DNA of 64,000 nt. It comes from Variovorax sp. GTDB lineage: Bacteria; Pseudomonadota; Gammaproteobacteria; Burkholderiales; Burkholderiaceae_C. Each line of letters opens with the position of its first letter. Positions within the stretch are counted from its first letter, which is position 1. The position numbers and the translations under genes were made by a program. The notes under the pieces were generated by a model that was not told where the DNA came from, ran no database searches, and was given only the letters and a program-made list of their open reading frames with translations. Shown one piece after another: positions 33,275 through 46,356 of the stretch. Location: assembly GCA_004210915.1 (NCBI GenBank), contig SEGS01000008.1:1-64000 (forward strand), written 5' to 3'.

Positions 33275-35691
33275 ACAAGCCCATCGACGCCCGCCTCTTG
33301 CAACCGGCCGAGGCCTTTGCCGACTATTTGAAGAACGCGGCCGCTCGGATCGACACCGGCGCCGAGGCGAAGGCCGTGGCCGATGGCGCGCGCGTCGGCA
33401 TCAGCCGCCCGCACGAGTCGGCAGCGCTGCATGTGGCCGGCGAGGCCACCTACATCGACGACATCCCGGAACTGGCCGGCACGCTGCACTGCGCGCTGGG
33501 CCTGTCGCCCATGGCAGCGGGGCGGCTGGTCGGCATGTCGCTCGACCGCATCCGCGCGATGCCGGGCGTGGTCGCCGTGCTGAGCGCCACCGACATTCCG
33601 GGAAGCAACGATTGCGGCTCGATCGTGCACGACGACCCGATCCTGTGCAGCGGCGACATCCGCTACCTGGGGCAGCCGGTGTTCGCGGTGATCGCCGAGA
33701 CACGCGATGCCGCGCGCCGCGCCGCCGCGAAGGCGAAGGACGTGCTCGAGATCGAAGCCGCCACGCCGGTGCTGACGCCGCAGGACGCCCACGCGCGCGG
33801 CCTGTACGTCGTGCCGCCGATGCACCTGGTGCGCAGCACGAACGAGGGCGGCGCCGCAGCGGCCATCGCCCGCGCCCCGCGGCGCCTGCGCGGCACGCTC
33901 GATGTCGGCGGGCAGGAGCAGTTCTACCTGGAAGGTCAGATCAGCTACGCGATTCCGAAGGAGGGTGGCGCGATGCACGTGCATTGCTCGACGCAGCACC
34001 CGAGCGAGATGCAGCACCTGGTCGCGCACGCGCTGCACCTGCACGCGAACGAAGTGCATGTCGAATGCCGGCGCATGGGTGGCGGGTTCGGCGGCAAGGA
34101 GTCGCAGTCGGGCCTGTTCGCCTGCGTGGCCGCGGTGGCGGCCAACCAGCTGCGACGCCCCGTCAAGCTGCGGCTCGACCGCGACGACGACTTCATGATC
34201 ACCGGCCGGCGCCATTGCTTCTGGTACGAGTACGAGGTGGGCTTCGACGACGAGGGTCGCGTGCTCGGCGCCGAAGTCACGATGGTGTCGCGCGCCGGCC
34301 ATTCCGCCGACCTGTCGGGCCCGGTGATGACGCGCGCGCTCTGCCACTTCGACAACGCCTACTGGCTGCCCGACGTGGCGATGCACGGCTATTCCGGCAA
34401 GACCCACACGCAGAGCAACACCGCCTTCCGCGGTTTCGGCGGCCCGCAAGGCGCGATCGCGATCGAGAACATCCTGGACAGCGTGGCGCGCGAGCTGGGC
34501 CGCGATCCGCTCGACGTGCGGCGCGTCAATTTCTACGGCAAGGACAGCCAGAACGTCACGCCCTACCAGCAGGTCGTGACCGACAACATCATTCACGAGC
34601 TGGTCGCCGAGCTGGAAGAAAGCAGCGACTACCGCGCGCGCCGTGCCGAGATCGCGGCCTTCAACGCGACCAGCCCGGTGCTCAAGCGCGGCATCGCGCT
34701 GGCGCCGCTGAAGTTCGGCATCTCGTTTAACGTCAAGCATTTCAACCAGGCCGGCGCGCTGGTGCATGTCTACACCGACGGCTCGATCCTGGTGAACCAT
34801 GGCGGCACCGAGATGGGTCAGGGCCTGAACACCAAGGTGGCGCAGGTGGTGGCGCACGAGTTGGGCGTGAGCTTCGAGTCGGTGCGCGTCACGGCCACCG
34901 ACACCACCAAGGTTGCGAACACCTCGGCCACGGCGGCCTCGACCGGCGCCGACCTGAACGGCAAGGCCGCGCAGGATGCCGCGCGGCAGATCCGCGAGCG
35001 GCTGGCCGCCTGCGCGGCGGCACGGCACGGCGGCGAACCCGGCGCGGTGCGCTTCGCCAACGACCAGGTGGAGGTGAACGGCCGCACGCTGTCCTTCGCC
35101 ACAGTGGTCGGCGAGGCCTATCTCGACCGCATGCAGCTCTGGTCAGACGGCTTCTACGCCACGCCGGGCCTGAGCTGGGACAAGGACAAGATGCAGGGCC
35201 GCCCGTTCTTCTACTACGCCTACGGCGCGGCAGTGAGCGAGGTGATCGTCGACACGCTGACGGGCGAGTTCAAGCTGCTGCGCGCCGACATCCTGCACGA
35301 CGCGGGCAAGTCGCTGAACCCCGCAGTCGACATCGGCCAGGTCGAAGGTGCGTTCATTCAGGGCATGGGCTGGCTCACCACCGAAGAGCTGGTCTGGCAT
35401 CCGCAGAGCGGCAAGCTCACCACGCACGCCCCCAGCACCTACAAGATCCCGACGGCCAACGATTGCCCGCCGGTCTTCAACGTGAAGCTGTTCGAGGGCG
35501 AAAACTTCGAGGACTCGATCCACCGCAGCAAGGCCGTGGGCGAGCCGCCGCTGCTGCTGCCGTTTTCGGTGTTCTTCGCGATCCGCGATGCCGTGTCGGC
35601 GGTGGCCGAGCACCGCGTCGACCCGCCACTGCGCGCACCGGCGACCAGCGAGGCCATCCTGAACGCGATCACGGCCGTGCAGGCCGCCTAG
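33271..35691 (+). CDS. xdhB: Xanthine dehydrogenase molybdopterin-binding subunit
   Basis: An 806-residue molybdopterin subunit. Typical motifs are VGISRPHESAALHVAGEATYIDD, RRMGGGFGGKESQ, TAFRGFGGPQGAIAIE, NHGGTEMGQGLNTKVAQV and the C-terminal catalytic Glu region AVGEPPLLLPFSVFFAIRDAV. Start MNKPIDARLLQPAE overlaps the xdhA stop. The molybdenum cofactor would be matured by XdhC, encoded about 25 kb upstream. Cytoplasmic enzyme; product urate feeds PuuD. Confidence 0.95.
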   Translation: MNKPIDARLLQPAEAFADYLKNAAARIDTGAEAKAVADGARVGISRPHESAALHVAGEATYIDDIPELAGTLHCALGLSPMAAGRLVGMSLDRIRAMPGVVAVLSATDIPGSNDCGSIVHDDPILCSGDIRYLGQPVFAVIAETRDAARRAAAKAKDVLEIEAATPVLTPQDAHARGLYVVPPMHLVRSTNEGGAAAAIARAPRRLRGTLDVGGQEQFYLEGQISYAIPKEGGAMHVHCSTQHPSEMQHLVAHALHLHANEVHVECRRMGGGFGGKESQSGLFACVAAVAANQLRRPVKLRLDRDDDFMITGRRHCFWYEYEVGFDDEGRVLGAEVTMVSRAGHSADLSGPVMTRALCHFDNAYWLPDVAMHGYSGKTHTQSNTAFRGFGGPQGAIAIENILDSVARELGRDPLDVRRVNFYGKDSQNVTPYQQVVTDNIIHELVAELEESSDYRARRAEIAAFNATSPVLKRGIALAPLKFGISFNVKHFNQAGALVHVYTDGSILVNHGGTEMGQGLNTKVAQVVAHELGVSFESVRVTATDTTKVANTSATAASTGADLNGKAAQDAARQIRERLAACAAARHGGEPGAVRFANDQVEVNGRTLSFATVVGEAYLDRMQLWSDGFYATPGLSWDKDKMQGRPFFYYAYGAAVSEVIVDTLTGEFKLLRADILHDAGKSLNPAVDIGQVEGAFIQGMGWLTTEELVWHPQSGKLTTHAPSTYKIPTANDCPPVFNVKLFEGENFEDSIHRSKAVGEPPLLLPFSVFFAIRDAVSAVAEHRVDPPLRAPATSEAILNAITAVQAA

Positions 35692-35781
35692 GCGACCGTA
35701 GACTTTGGCGCATGTCCGAAGCCCTCTCCATGCCCCGCGCCAGCACGTCATCGTTTTTTGCGACACAGGAAGGCGCGCGCC

Positions 35782-36741
35782 ATGCGTGACCAGGCCCTGT
35801 TCGACAAGATCGATCTGCACCTCATCCGCGTCCTGCACACCGTGCTGACCGAACGCAGCGTCTCGCGCGCCGCCATCCGCTTGGGCATGTACCAGCCGGC
35901 GGTGTCGGCCGCGCTCAAGCGACTGCGCGACCTGTCGGGCGATCCGCTGCTGGTGCGCTCGGGCTCGGGGATGGTGCCGACCGACGCGGGCCTGCGCATG
36001 ATCGAGCCGAGCGCGAGCATCCTGCGCGCGGCCGAGGTGCTGTTCTCGGACGCCCGCGGCTTCGAGCCGCAGACCGCCGTCACGACCTTCCGCATTGCGG
36101 CCAGCGACTACCTCGACCCGCTGTTCCTGCCGATGCTCGTCGCGCAGATCAAAAGTCAGGCGCCGCTGTGCGGCATCGAAATCCATCCGCTGTCGCCTGA
36201 TTCCGACTACCACGGCCACCTGTCGCTCGGGCAGGTCGATCTGGTCATCGGCAACTGGCTCAAGCCACCTGAAGACCTGCACATGGCGCGGCTCTTCGGC
36301 GACGAGGTGGTGTCGCTCGTGAACCAGGACCATCCGGCCGTGCGGCGCGGCTGGGACGTCGACAGCTGGCTTGCGGCCGAACACATCGCGCCCACGCCGA
36401 TGCACCCGGGCGGCCGCGGGATCATCGACCAGATGCTCGATGGCATGGGCCTGCAGCGCCACATCACGGCGCGCTGCGCGCACTTCGGGCTCATTCCCGA
36501 AATGGTGGCATCGAGTCTGCTGGTGCTCACCACCGGACGCCAGTACTGCGAGCGCTACACGCCGCGCTTGCCCGTGAAGATTCTCGAGTGCCCGGTCGCG
36601 TTGCCGCGCCTCATGTACTACCAGTTGTGGCACGAGCGCACGCATGCGTCGAGTTCGGCGCGCTGGCTGCGCGAACGCACCAAGTCGGTCGCTGCGTCGC
36701 TGCGGCCGCCACCCGGCGCAGGCGCGCCGCCGGACCACTGA
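35782..36741 (+). CDS. LysR-family transcriptional regulator
   Basis: A 319-residue regulator with N-terminal helix-turn-helix LTERSVSRAAIRLGMYQPAVSAALKRLRDL and a LysR effector domain of the NodD/PcpR-like subgroup (DYHGHLSLGQVDLVIGNW). ATG 35782 has an ACAGGAAGG ribosome-binding site. It lies between xdhB and the guanine/hypoxanthine permease, all in one direction with short gaps, and may govern purine uptake and xdhAB. Ligand unknown. Confidence 0.9.
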   Translation: MRDQALFDKIDLHLIRVLHTVLTERSVSRAAIRLGMYQPAVSAALKRLRDLSGDPLLVRSGSGMVPTDAGLRMIEPSASILRAAEVLFSDARGFEPQTAVTTFRIAASDYLDPLFLPMLVAQIKSQAPLCGIEIHPLSPDSDYHGHLSLGQVDLVIGNWLKPPEDLHMARLFGDEVVSLVNQDHPAVRRGWDVDSWLAAEHIAPTPMHPGGRGIIDQMLDGMGLQRHITARCAHFGLIPEMVASSLLVLTTGRQYCERYTPRLPVKILECPVALPRLMYYQLWHERTHASSSARWLRERTKSVAASLRPPPGAGAPPDH

Positions 36742-36790
36742 CCGGCCCCTGACCGGGCCGCGAAAAGAAAAAACAAAGCAGGAGACAAAA

Positions 36791-38092
36791 ATGAACTGGA
36801 TGGAAAAGGTGTTCAAGCTCAAGGAGCACAACACCACGGTGCGCACCGAACTCGTGGCGGGGCTCACCACCTTTCTCACGATGGCCTACATCATCTTCGT
36901 GAACCCCTCGATCCTGGGCGACGCGGGGATGCCGAAAGACGCGGTGTTCGTGGCCACCTGCCTGATCGCGGCCTTCGGCACGCTGATCATGGGCCTGTAT
37001 GCCAACTACCCGATCGCTCTGGCGCCGGGCATGGGGCTCAACGCCTACTTCTCCTACGTGGTGGTGCTGCAGATGGGCTTCACCTGGCAGGCGGCGCTGG
37101 GCGCGGTGTTCATCTCGGGCTGCCTGTTCCTGCTGGTCACGCTGTTCGGGCTGCGCGGGCTGATCATCCGCGGCATTCCGCTGTCGCTGCGCTATGCGAT
37201 CACGGTAGGCATCGGGCTGTTCCTTGCGCTCATCGCGCTCAAGAGCGCCGGCATCGTGGCTGCATCGCCCGCCACCTTCGTGACGCTGGGCGACCTGCAC
37301 ACGGCGCCGGTGGTGCTGGCCGTGCTGGGCTTCGTGCTGATCGTGGTGCTCGACAAGCTCAAGGTGCCCGGCGCCATCCTGATCGGCATCGTGTCGGTCA
37401 CGGTGGCTTCGTTCTTCTTCGCGGGCAACCAGTTCCGTGGCGTCTTCTCCGCGCCGCCCTCGATCGCGCCGACCTTCCTGCAGCTGGACATCAAGACCGC
37501 GCTGTCGGCGGGCCTCCTCAACGTGGTGCTGGTGTTCTTCCTGGTCGAGCTGTTCGACGCCACCGGCACGCTGATGGGCGTGGCCAAGCGCGCCGGCCTC
37601 CTGGTGCCGGGCAAGATGGAACGACTCAACAAATCGCTGCTGGCCGACAGCGGCGCCATCTTTGCGGGCGCGTTGCTGGGCACCTCCAGCACCACGGCCT
37701 ATGTGGAAAGCGCAGCCGGTGTGCAGGCCGGCGGGCGCACCGGCCTCACGGCGCTGAGCGTGGCGGTGCTGTTCCTGGCCTGCCTGTTCATCGCGCCGCT
37801 GGCTGGCGTGGTGCCCGCCTACGCCACGGCGCCCGCGCTCTTTTTTGTCGCCTGCCTGATGCTGCGCGAGCTGACCGAGCTCGACTGGGACGACACGACC
37901 GAGGTCATTCCCGCCGCGGTGACCGCGCTGGCGATGCCCTTTACCTATTCGATCGCCAACGGCCTGGCGTTCGGCTTCATCACCTATGCGGTGCTCAAGC
38001 TCTTCACGGGGCGGGCACGGGAAGTGCATGCCATGGTCTGGATCATCGCCGCCGTGTTTCTTTTCAAGTTCATCTACGTCGGCGGACACTGA
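36791..38092 (+). CDS. Guanine/hypoxanthine-type NCS2 permease (AzgA/GhxP-like)
   Basis: A 433-residue permease of the AzgA-like NCS2 branch with about 12-13 hydrophobic helices. It begins VFKLKEHNTTVRTELVAGLTTFLTMAYIIFVNP, the hallmark N-terminus, and has ALAPGMGLNAYFSY, VELFDATGTLMGVAKRAG and GTSSTTAYVESAAGVQAGGRTG. It probably imports guanine, hypoxanthine or adenine by proton symport. A GGAG ribosome-binding site precedes the ATG. It is upstream of the nucleoside ABC transporter and probably co-expressed. Confidence 0.93.
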   Translation: MNWMEKVFKLKEHNTTVRTELVAGLTTFLTMAYIIFVNPSILGDAGMPKDAVFVATCLIAAFGTLIMGLYANYPIALAPGMGLNAYFSYVVVLQMGFTWQAALGAVFISGCLFLLVTLFGLRGLIIRGIPLSLRYAITVGIGLFLALIALKSAGIVAASPATFVTLGDLHTAPVVLAVLGFVLIVVLDKLKVPGAILIGIVSVTVASFFFAGNQFRGVFSAPPSIAPTFLQLDIKTALSAGLLNVVLVFFLVELFDATGTLMGVAKRAGLLVPGKMERLNKSLLADSGAIFAGALLGTSSTTAYVESAAGVQAGGRTGLTALSVAVLFLACLFIAPLAGVVPAYATAPALFFVACLMLRELTELDWDDTTEVIPAAVTALAMPFTYSIANGLAFGFITYAVLKLFTGRAREVHAMVWIIAAVFLFKFIYVGGH

Positions 38093-38147
38093 AGACAATA
38101 GCGACCCGGAACGACCCCTCCATCGACGACCACGGCCAGGCACAGGC

Positions 38148-39684
<1,537 letters not shown>

Positions 39685-39698
<14 letters not shown>

Positions 39699-40836
39699 AC
39701 CCCGTCCGCAACTCTCGCGCTTCTGGAGCTACGGCTCGCCAATCCTGGCGCTGCTGATCACCGTGCTGATCGGTGCTGCGCTGTTCGCGGCGCTCGGCAA
39801 GGACCCGGTGCGCGGGCTCATGGTGTTTTTCTACGAGCCCATCAAGAGCCCCTATGCCATCGGCGAACTGATGGTCAAGGCGACGCCGCTCTTGATCATT
39901 GCGCTGGGGCTGGCCGTGTGCTTCCGCTCGAACGTCTGGAACATCGGCGCCGAAGGGCAGTTCGTGTTCGGCGCCATCGCCGCGGGCGGCGTCGCGCTGC
40001 TGGCCGGCAAGGGCACCGGGCCATGGATCGTGCCGGTGATCCTGATGGCCGGCGTGCTCGGGGGCATGGTCTGGGCCGGCATCGTCGCTTGGCTGCGCGA
40101 CAGCTTCAACGCCAACGAAATCCTGGTCAGCCTGATGCTGGTGTACGTCGCCATCCTGCTCCTGGGCTACCTGGTCGCTGGGCCGTGGAAGGACCCGGGT
40201 GGCTACAACTTCCCGCAGTCGCGCACCTTCGAGGCGGTGACGCAGATTCCGCGCCTCATGAAGGGCTCGCGCGTCAGCATCGGGTTGCTGATCGCGCTGG
40301 TCGGGGTCGGCGTGCTGTGGGTCTTCCTGTTCCGCACGCGCGCCGGCTTCGCGCAGCAGGTCGGTGGCCTGGCGCCCGCGGCGGCGCGCTATGCCGGCTT
40401 TTCGGCGCGGCGCGCCGTGTGGATCGCGCTGCTGACCTCGGGCGGCGCGGCCGGCCTGGCCGGCGCGCTGGAAGTGGCTGGGCCCATCGGCCAGCTCACG
40501 CCGTACGTACCGGCGGGCTACGGCTTCGCCGCGATCATCGTGGCCTTCGTGGGTCGGCTGCACCCGGTCGGCATGGTCTTCTCGGCGCTCCTGATGAGCA
40601 TGTTCTACATCGGCGGCGAGCTCGCGCAATCGCGATTGGGCCTGCCCAAGTCGCTCACGGGCGTGTTCCAGGGCCTGCTGCTGTTCACGCTGCTGGCCTG
40701 CGACACGCTGATCGCCTACCGAATCAAGCGCAAGGCCGGCGCCCGGCCGGCTGCTGCCGCCGCGCCGACTGCCTCACTGCAAGCCAGCACACCGCTCACG
40801 GTCCCTGCTGCCAACGCCACGCAAGGAGGCGTGTGA
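39685..40836 (+). CDS. Nucleoside-type ABC transporter permease 1
   Basis: A 383-residue BPD_transp_2 permease (NupB/YufP-like). It has eight to ten hydrophobic helices and the segment CFRSNVWNIGAEGQFVFGA; NIGAEGQ is a hallmark of this transporter class. The C-terminal ~40 residues are an Ala/Thr/Pro-rich cytoplasmic tail. It overlaps the ATPase gene by 14 bp, and its stop shares one base with the next start. Confidence 0.93.
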
Positions 40837-41756
40837 TGGACTCCTACGCACTGCTTCTAGGCTCCACGCTCAGCGCGGGCACCATCCTTGCGCTGGCCGC
40901 GCTGGGCCTCCTGATCAACGAAAAGGCCGGCATCGTCAACCTCGGCGCCGAGGGCATGATGCTCTGCGCCGCCATCGCGGGTTTCGCGGCGACGGTGGTC
41001 ACCGGCAACGCCTGGCTCGGCTTTCTGGCGGGCATGGCGGCGGGCGCGATCCTGGCGGTGTTCTTCGGCGTGCTGGTGATCTGGCTCAACACCAACCAGT
41101 ACGCGACGGGTTTGGCGCTCAGCCTGTTCGGCGTGGGTTTCTCGGCCTTCGCCGGGATCGGCTTCGTGCAGGCCAAGCTGCCCGCCACCATCTCTTACGC
41201 GCTGCCGGTGTTGGGCGACATCCCGCTCGTCGGGCCGGCGCTGTTCCGGCACCACCCGCTGGTGTACTTCGCGGTGGCACTGACCTTCGGGCTGATCTGG
41301 TTCCTGTACCGCACGCGCGCCGGGCTGGTGCTGCGCTCGGTCGGCGAATCGCCGGAGTCGTCGCATGCGCTGGGCTATCCGGTGCGCCGCATCCGCTTCA
41401 TGGCGGTGGTGGCCGGTGGCGCACTGTGCGGGCTGGCGGGCGCCTACCTGTCGATCGTTTACACGGGCCTCTGGGTCGAAGGCATGGTCGCGGGCAAGGG
41501 CTGGATTGCGCTGGCGCTGACGACCTTTGCGACCTGGCGACCCATCCGCGTGCTGCTGGGCGCCTACCTGTTCGGCGGCGTGTCGATGCTGGGCTTCCAC
41601 TTCCAGAGCATCGGCATCAACGTGCCGAGCCAGTTCCTGAGCATGCTGCAGTACATCGCGCCGATCGTGGTGCTCGCATTGATCTCGCGCAATCCGGCAT
41701 TCATCCGCATCAACATGCCGGCTTCCATCGGGAAACCGTTCTACCCCGGCTCATAA
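40836..41756 (+). CDS. Nucleoside-type ABC transporter permease 2
   Basis: A 306-residue partner permease (NupC/YufQ-like). It has LGLLINEKAGIVNLGAEGMML and LALSLFGVGFSAFAGIGFV, which are typical for the family. An AAGGAGG ribosome-binding site precedes the ATG at 40836. With the preceding permease and ATPase it forms the membrane part of a purine nucleoside importer. Confidence 0.93.
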   Translation: MDSYALLLGSTLSAGTILALAALGLLINEKAGIVNLGAEGMMLCAAIAGFAATVVTGNAWLGFLAGMAAGAILAVFFGVLVIWLNTNQYATGLALSLFGVGFSAFAGIGFVQAKLPATISYALPVLGDIPLVGPALFRHHPLVYFAVALTFGLIWFLYRTRAGLVLRSVGESPESSHALGYPVRRIRFMAVVAGGALCGLAGAYLSIVYTGLWVEGMVAGKGWIALALTTFATWRPIRVLLGAYLFGGVSMLGFHFQSIGINVPSQFLSMLQYIAPIVVLALISRNPAFIRINMPASIGKPFYPGS

Positions 41757-41809
41757 TCACACCGGATTTCTGCTTCCTGCCACCCCGTTCTTTGATGAGG
41801 AAATTGACA

Positions 41810-42970
41810 ATGAATGATCTGAACAAGCGCTCCCTGCTCAAGCTGGCGGCCCTCACGGCTGTCGCATCGGCCGCCCTGATCGGCTGCGGCAAGAAGGAAG
41901 AGGCAGCGCCGCCGGCCGCCGCCCCGGCACCGGCACCCGCCGCGGCCGCACCGGCACCCGCTGCACCGCTGAACATCGCGTTCGCGTACGTCGGCCCGGT
42001 CGGCGACGGTGGCTGGACCTTCGCCCACGACAACGGGCGCAAGGCGCTCGAGAAGGAATTCGGCGACAAGATCAAGACCAGCTTCGTCGAGTCGGTGCCC
42101 GAGTCGGCCGATGCCGAGCGCGTGTTCCGCGACATGGTGGGCCAGAAGAACCAGCTGGTGTTCGGCACCACCTTCGGCTACATGGAACCGATGCTCAAGG
42201 TCGCAGCCGATCACAAGGACGTCAAGTTCGAGCATGCCACCGGCTACAAGACGGCCGAGAACATGCGCACCTACGACAGCCGCACCTACGAAGGCGCTTA
42301 CATGGCCGGCATCATCGCGGGCGCGATGACCAAGTCGAACAAGCTCGGCGTGGTCGGCTCGGTGCCGATTCCGGAGGTGCTGCGCAACATCAACAGCTTC
42401 ACGATGGGCGCGCAATCGGTCAACCCGAAGATCACCACCAACGTGGTGTGGGTCAACGAATGGTTCAGCCCGCCGAAGGAAACCGAGGCGGCCACGGCAC
42501 TGATCAACGGCGGCGCCGACGTGCTGTTCCAGAACACCGATTCGCCCGCTGTGCTGAAGACCGCGCAGGAACGCGGCGCGCGCGCCTTCGGCTGGGATTC
42601 CGACATGACCGCCTACGGCCCGAAGGCCCACCTGGGTTCGGCCATCATCAACTGGGCGCCGTACTACATCAAGGCCACGCAGGATGCGCTCGACGGCAAG
42701 TGGGCCACCGGCAGCAGCTGGTGGGGTGTGAAGGAAGGCGCGATCGACATGGTCTCGGTGGCCGAAGACGTGCCCGCCGACATCAAGGCCAAGGTCGATG
42801 AAGTGCGCAGCGGCCTGAAGGCTGGCACGTACAACATCTGGAAGGGCCCGATCGTCGGCCAGGACGGCAAGGAACTCGTGGCCGCCGGCGCTGTCGCCGA
42901 CGACAAGTTCCTGTCGGGCGTGAATTTCTACATCAAGGGTGTCGAAGGCAAGGTGCCAGGCGCGAAGTAA
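41810..42970 (+). CDS. BMP-family lipoprotein, nucleoside-binding
   Basis: A 386-residue BMP/Med-type substrate-binding lipoprotein. The N-terminal signal ends in lipobox ALIGCGKKE, followed by an Ala/Pro-rich linker (about residues 28-55). The binding domain starts LNIAFAYVGPVGDGGWTFAHDNG and has GTTFGYMEPMLKVA and NSFTMGAQSVNPK. Known BMP proteins of this type bind purine nucleosides. It closes the transporter operon; a strong UUCG-loop terminator follows at 42990. Confidence 0.93.
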   Translation: MNDLNKRSLLKLAALTAVASAALIGCGKKEEAAPPAAAPAPAPAAAAPAPAAPLNIAFAYVGPVGDGGWTFAHDNGRKALEKEFGDKIKTSFVESVPESADAERVFRDMVGQKNQLVFGTTFGYMEPMLKVAADHKDVKFEHATGYKTAENMRTYDSRTYEGAYMAGIIAGAMTKSNKLGVVGSVPIPEVLRNINSFTMGAQSVNPKITTNVVWVNEWFSPPKETEAATALINGGADVLFQNTDSPAVLKTAQERGARAFGWDSDMTAYGPKAHLGSAIINWAPYYIKATQDALDGKWATGSSWWGVKEGAIDMVSVAEDVPADIKAKVDEVRSGLKAGTYNIWKGPIVGQDGKELVAAGAVADDKFLSGVNFYIKGVEGKVPGAK

Positions 42971-42989
42971 GGCCCGCGCTCGCCACAAA

Positions 42990-43014
42990 GGGCTGCCTTC
43001 GGGCAGCCCTTTTT
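42990..43014 (+). terminator. Rho-independent terminator of the nucleoside transporter operon
   Basis: GGGCTGCC-TTCG-GGCAGCCC, an 8-bp perfect stem with a stable UUCG tetraloop, is followed by TTTTTC. It lies 20 bp after the BMP gene stop. The convergent SulP gene ends at 43031, so it may also reduce read-through from that side. Confidence 0.93.
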
Positions 43015-43030
43015 CTTTGGTCCGCCGCCG

Positions 43031-44491
43031 TCAGGCCTTGGTGCCGAGCTTGTCGATCAGCACTTCGCTTGCGCGGTTCAGGCCGATCACTTCGACGGCG
43101 CTGCCGTGCTTGCCCAGGCGCTGAACCACCTTGTCGAGCGCGCCGACGGCAGTCACATCCCAGAAGTGCGCCTGCGTGACGTCGATGCGCACTGGTCGGC
43201 CTTCGGTCTCGCGCACGTCAAAGGCGTCGACAAACAGGTCGGCCGAGGCAAAGAACACCTGGCCGGTGACGCGGTAGTGGCGCGTTCCGTCGGCGTCGTC
43301 GTCGTGGGCCCGCACATCGAGCAAGTGCGCCACCTTGAAGGTAAAGAAAACGCCGCTGAGCATCACGCCGACCGCCACGCCCGCGGCCAGGTTGTCGGTG
43401 GCCACTGTCACGACAACGGTCGCCAGCATCACGGCGCTCGACATCCGCGGATGCACCACCAACGCGCGCAGCGAACCCCAGTCGAAGGTCGAGGCCGACA
43501 CCATCACCATGATCGCGACAAGGGCCGCGACCGGCACCTGCGACACCCAGGGTTTGAGCAGCACCATCAGGATGAGCAGAAAGACCCCGGCGAACAGGGT
43601 GGACAGACGGCCTCGGCCACCGTAGCGCACGTTGCTCACCGTCTGGCCGATCATCCCGCAACCGGCAATGCCGCCGAAAAAGCTGGCGGCAATGTTGGCG
43701 AGCCCCAGGCCGCTGCATTCGCGGTTCTTCGAGCTGGGCGTGTCGGTGAGGTCATCGACGACGCTCGCCGTCATCATCGATTCGAGCAGGCCGACCATCG
43801 CGATGGCCAGCGCGGGCAGCGCGATCAGGCGCAGCGTCTCCAGCGTGAGGGGCAGGTCGATCCACGCGAACACGGGCAAGGCGTCGGGCAACTGGCCCAG
43901 GTCGGCGACCGTCTTCAGCGGCAGGTTGAACCACGACGCGATCACCGTGAGCACCACGATGCAGATCAGAGGCGACGGGATGACCGAGCTCAGGCGCGGC
44001 AGCAGGTAGATGATCGCCAGGCCCAGCGCCAGCATGCCCCACGTCGCGCCGTTGGCGCCCACCAGGTGCGGTATCTGCGCCGCGAAGATCAGGATGGCCA
44101 GGGCGTTGACGAAGCCGGTCCGCACCGACGACGAGACGAAGCGCATCAAGGCACCGAGCCGCAGCACACCGAACAGCACCTGGACCAAACCCGCCAGGAC
44201 GCCCGCCGCCAGCAGATAGGGCAAGCCGTGCGCCTGCACCAGCGGCGCCGCGACCAGGGCCACGGAGCCGGCCGCCGCCGAGATCATCGCGGGCCGCCCA
44301 CCGGTGAAGGCGACGACGATGCTGATCACGAACGATGCGAACAGGCCGACGGCAGGATCGACACCGGCCACGAAGGAGAAAGCGATCACCTCGGGGATCA
44401 GCGCGAAGGTGGCGACGGCGCCGGCCATCAGCTCGCGGGGAATGCTCGGCGCCCATTCGGCGCGCAGACGGGACAGGGACATGGGGATCAT
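43031..44491 (-). CDS. SulP-family inorganic anion transporter with STAS domain
   Basis: A 486-residue inner-membrane protein. About ten to twelve hydrophobic helices start ELMAGAVATFALIPEVIAFSFVAG, and a C-terminal STAS domain follows (about 385-485; RIDVTQAHFWDVTAVGALDKVV). GLGLANIAASFFGGIAGCGMIGQTVSN is a typical SulP segment. Sulfate, bicarbonate or another small anion is the usual cargo and cannot be decided here. An in-frame ATG at 44482 is an alternative start. It is convergent to the nucleoside operon and divergent from the deaminase gene. Confidence 0.92.
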   Translation of the reverse strand: MIPMSLSRLRAEWAPSIPRELMAGAVATFALIPEVIAFSFVAGVDPAVGLFASFVISIVVAFTGGRPAMISAAAGSVALVAAPLVQAHGLPYLLAAGVLAGLVQVLFGVLRLGALMRFVSSSVRTGFVNALAILIFAAQIPHLVGANGATWGMLALGLAIIYLLPRLSSVIPSPLICIVVLTVIASWFNLPLKTVADLGQLPDALPVFAWIDLPLTLETLRLIALPALAIAMVGLLESMMTASVVDDLTDTPSSKNRECSGLGLANIAASFFGGIAGCGMIGQTVSNVRYGGRGRLSTLFAGVFLLILMVLLKPWVSQVPVAALVAIMVMVSASTFDWGSLRALVVHPRMSSAVMLATVVVTVATDNLAAGVAVGVMLSGVFFTFKVAHLLDVRAHDDDADGTRHYRVTGQVFFASADLFVDAFDVRETEGRPVRIDVTQAHFWDVTAVGALDKVVQRLGKHGSAVEVIGLNRASEVLIDKLGTKA

Positions 44492-44543
44492 GCGTGCCGC
44501 GCGATGCGGCGTCGGTCAAGGAGGGGGAGGGTGCGGATGGTAG

Positions 44544-46349
<1,806 letters not shown>

Positions 46350-46356
46350 CATCGCC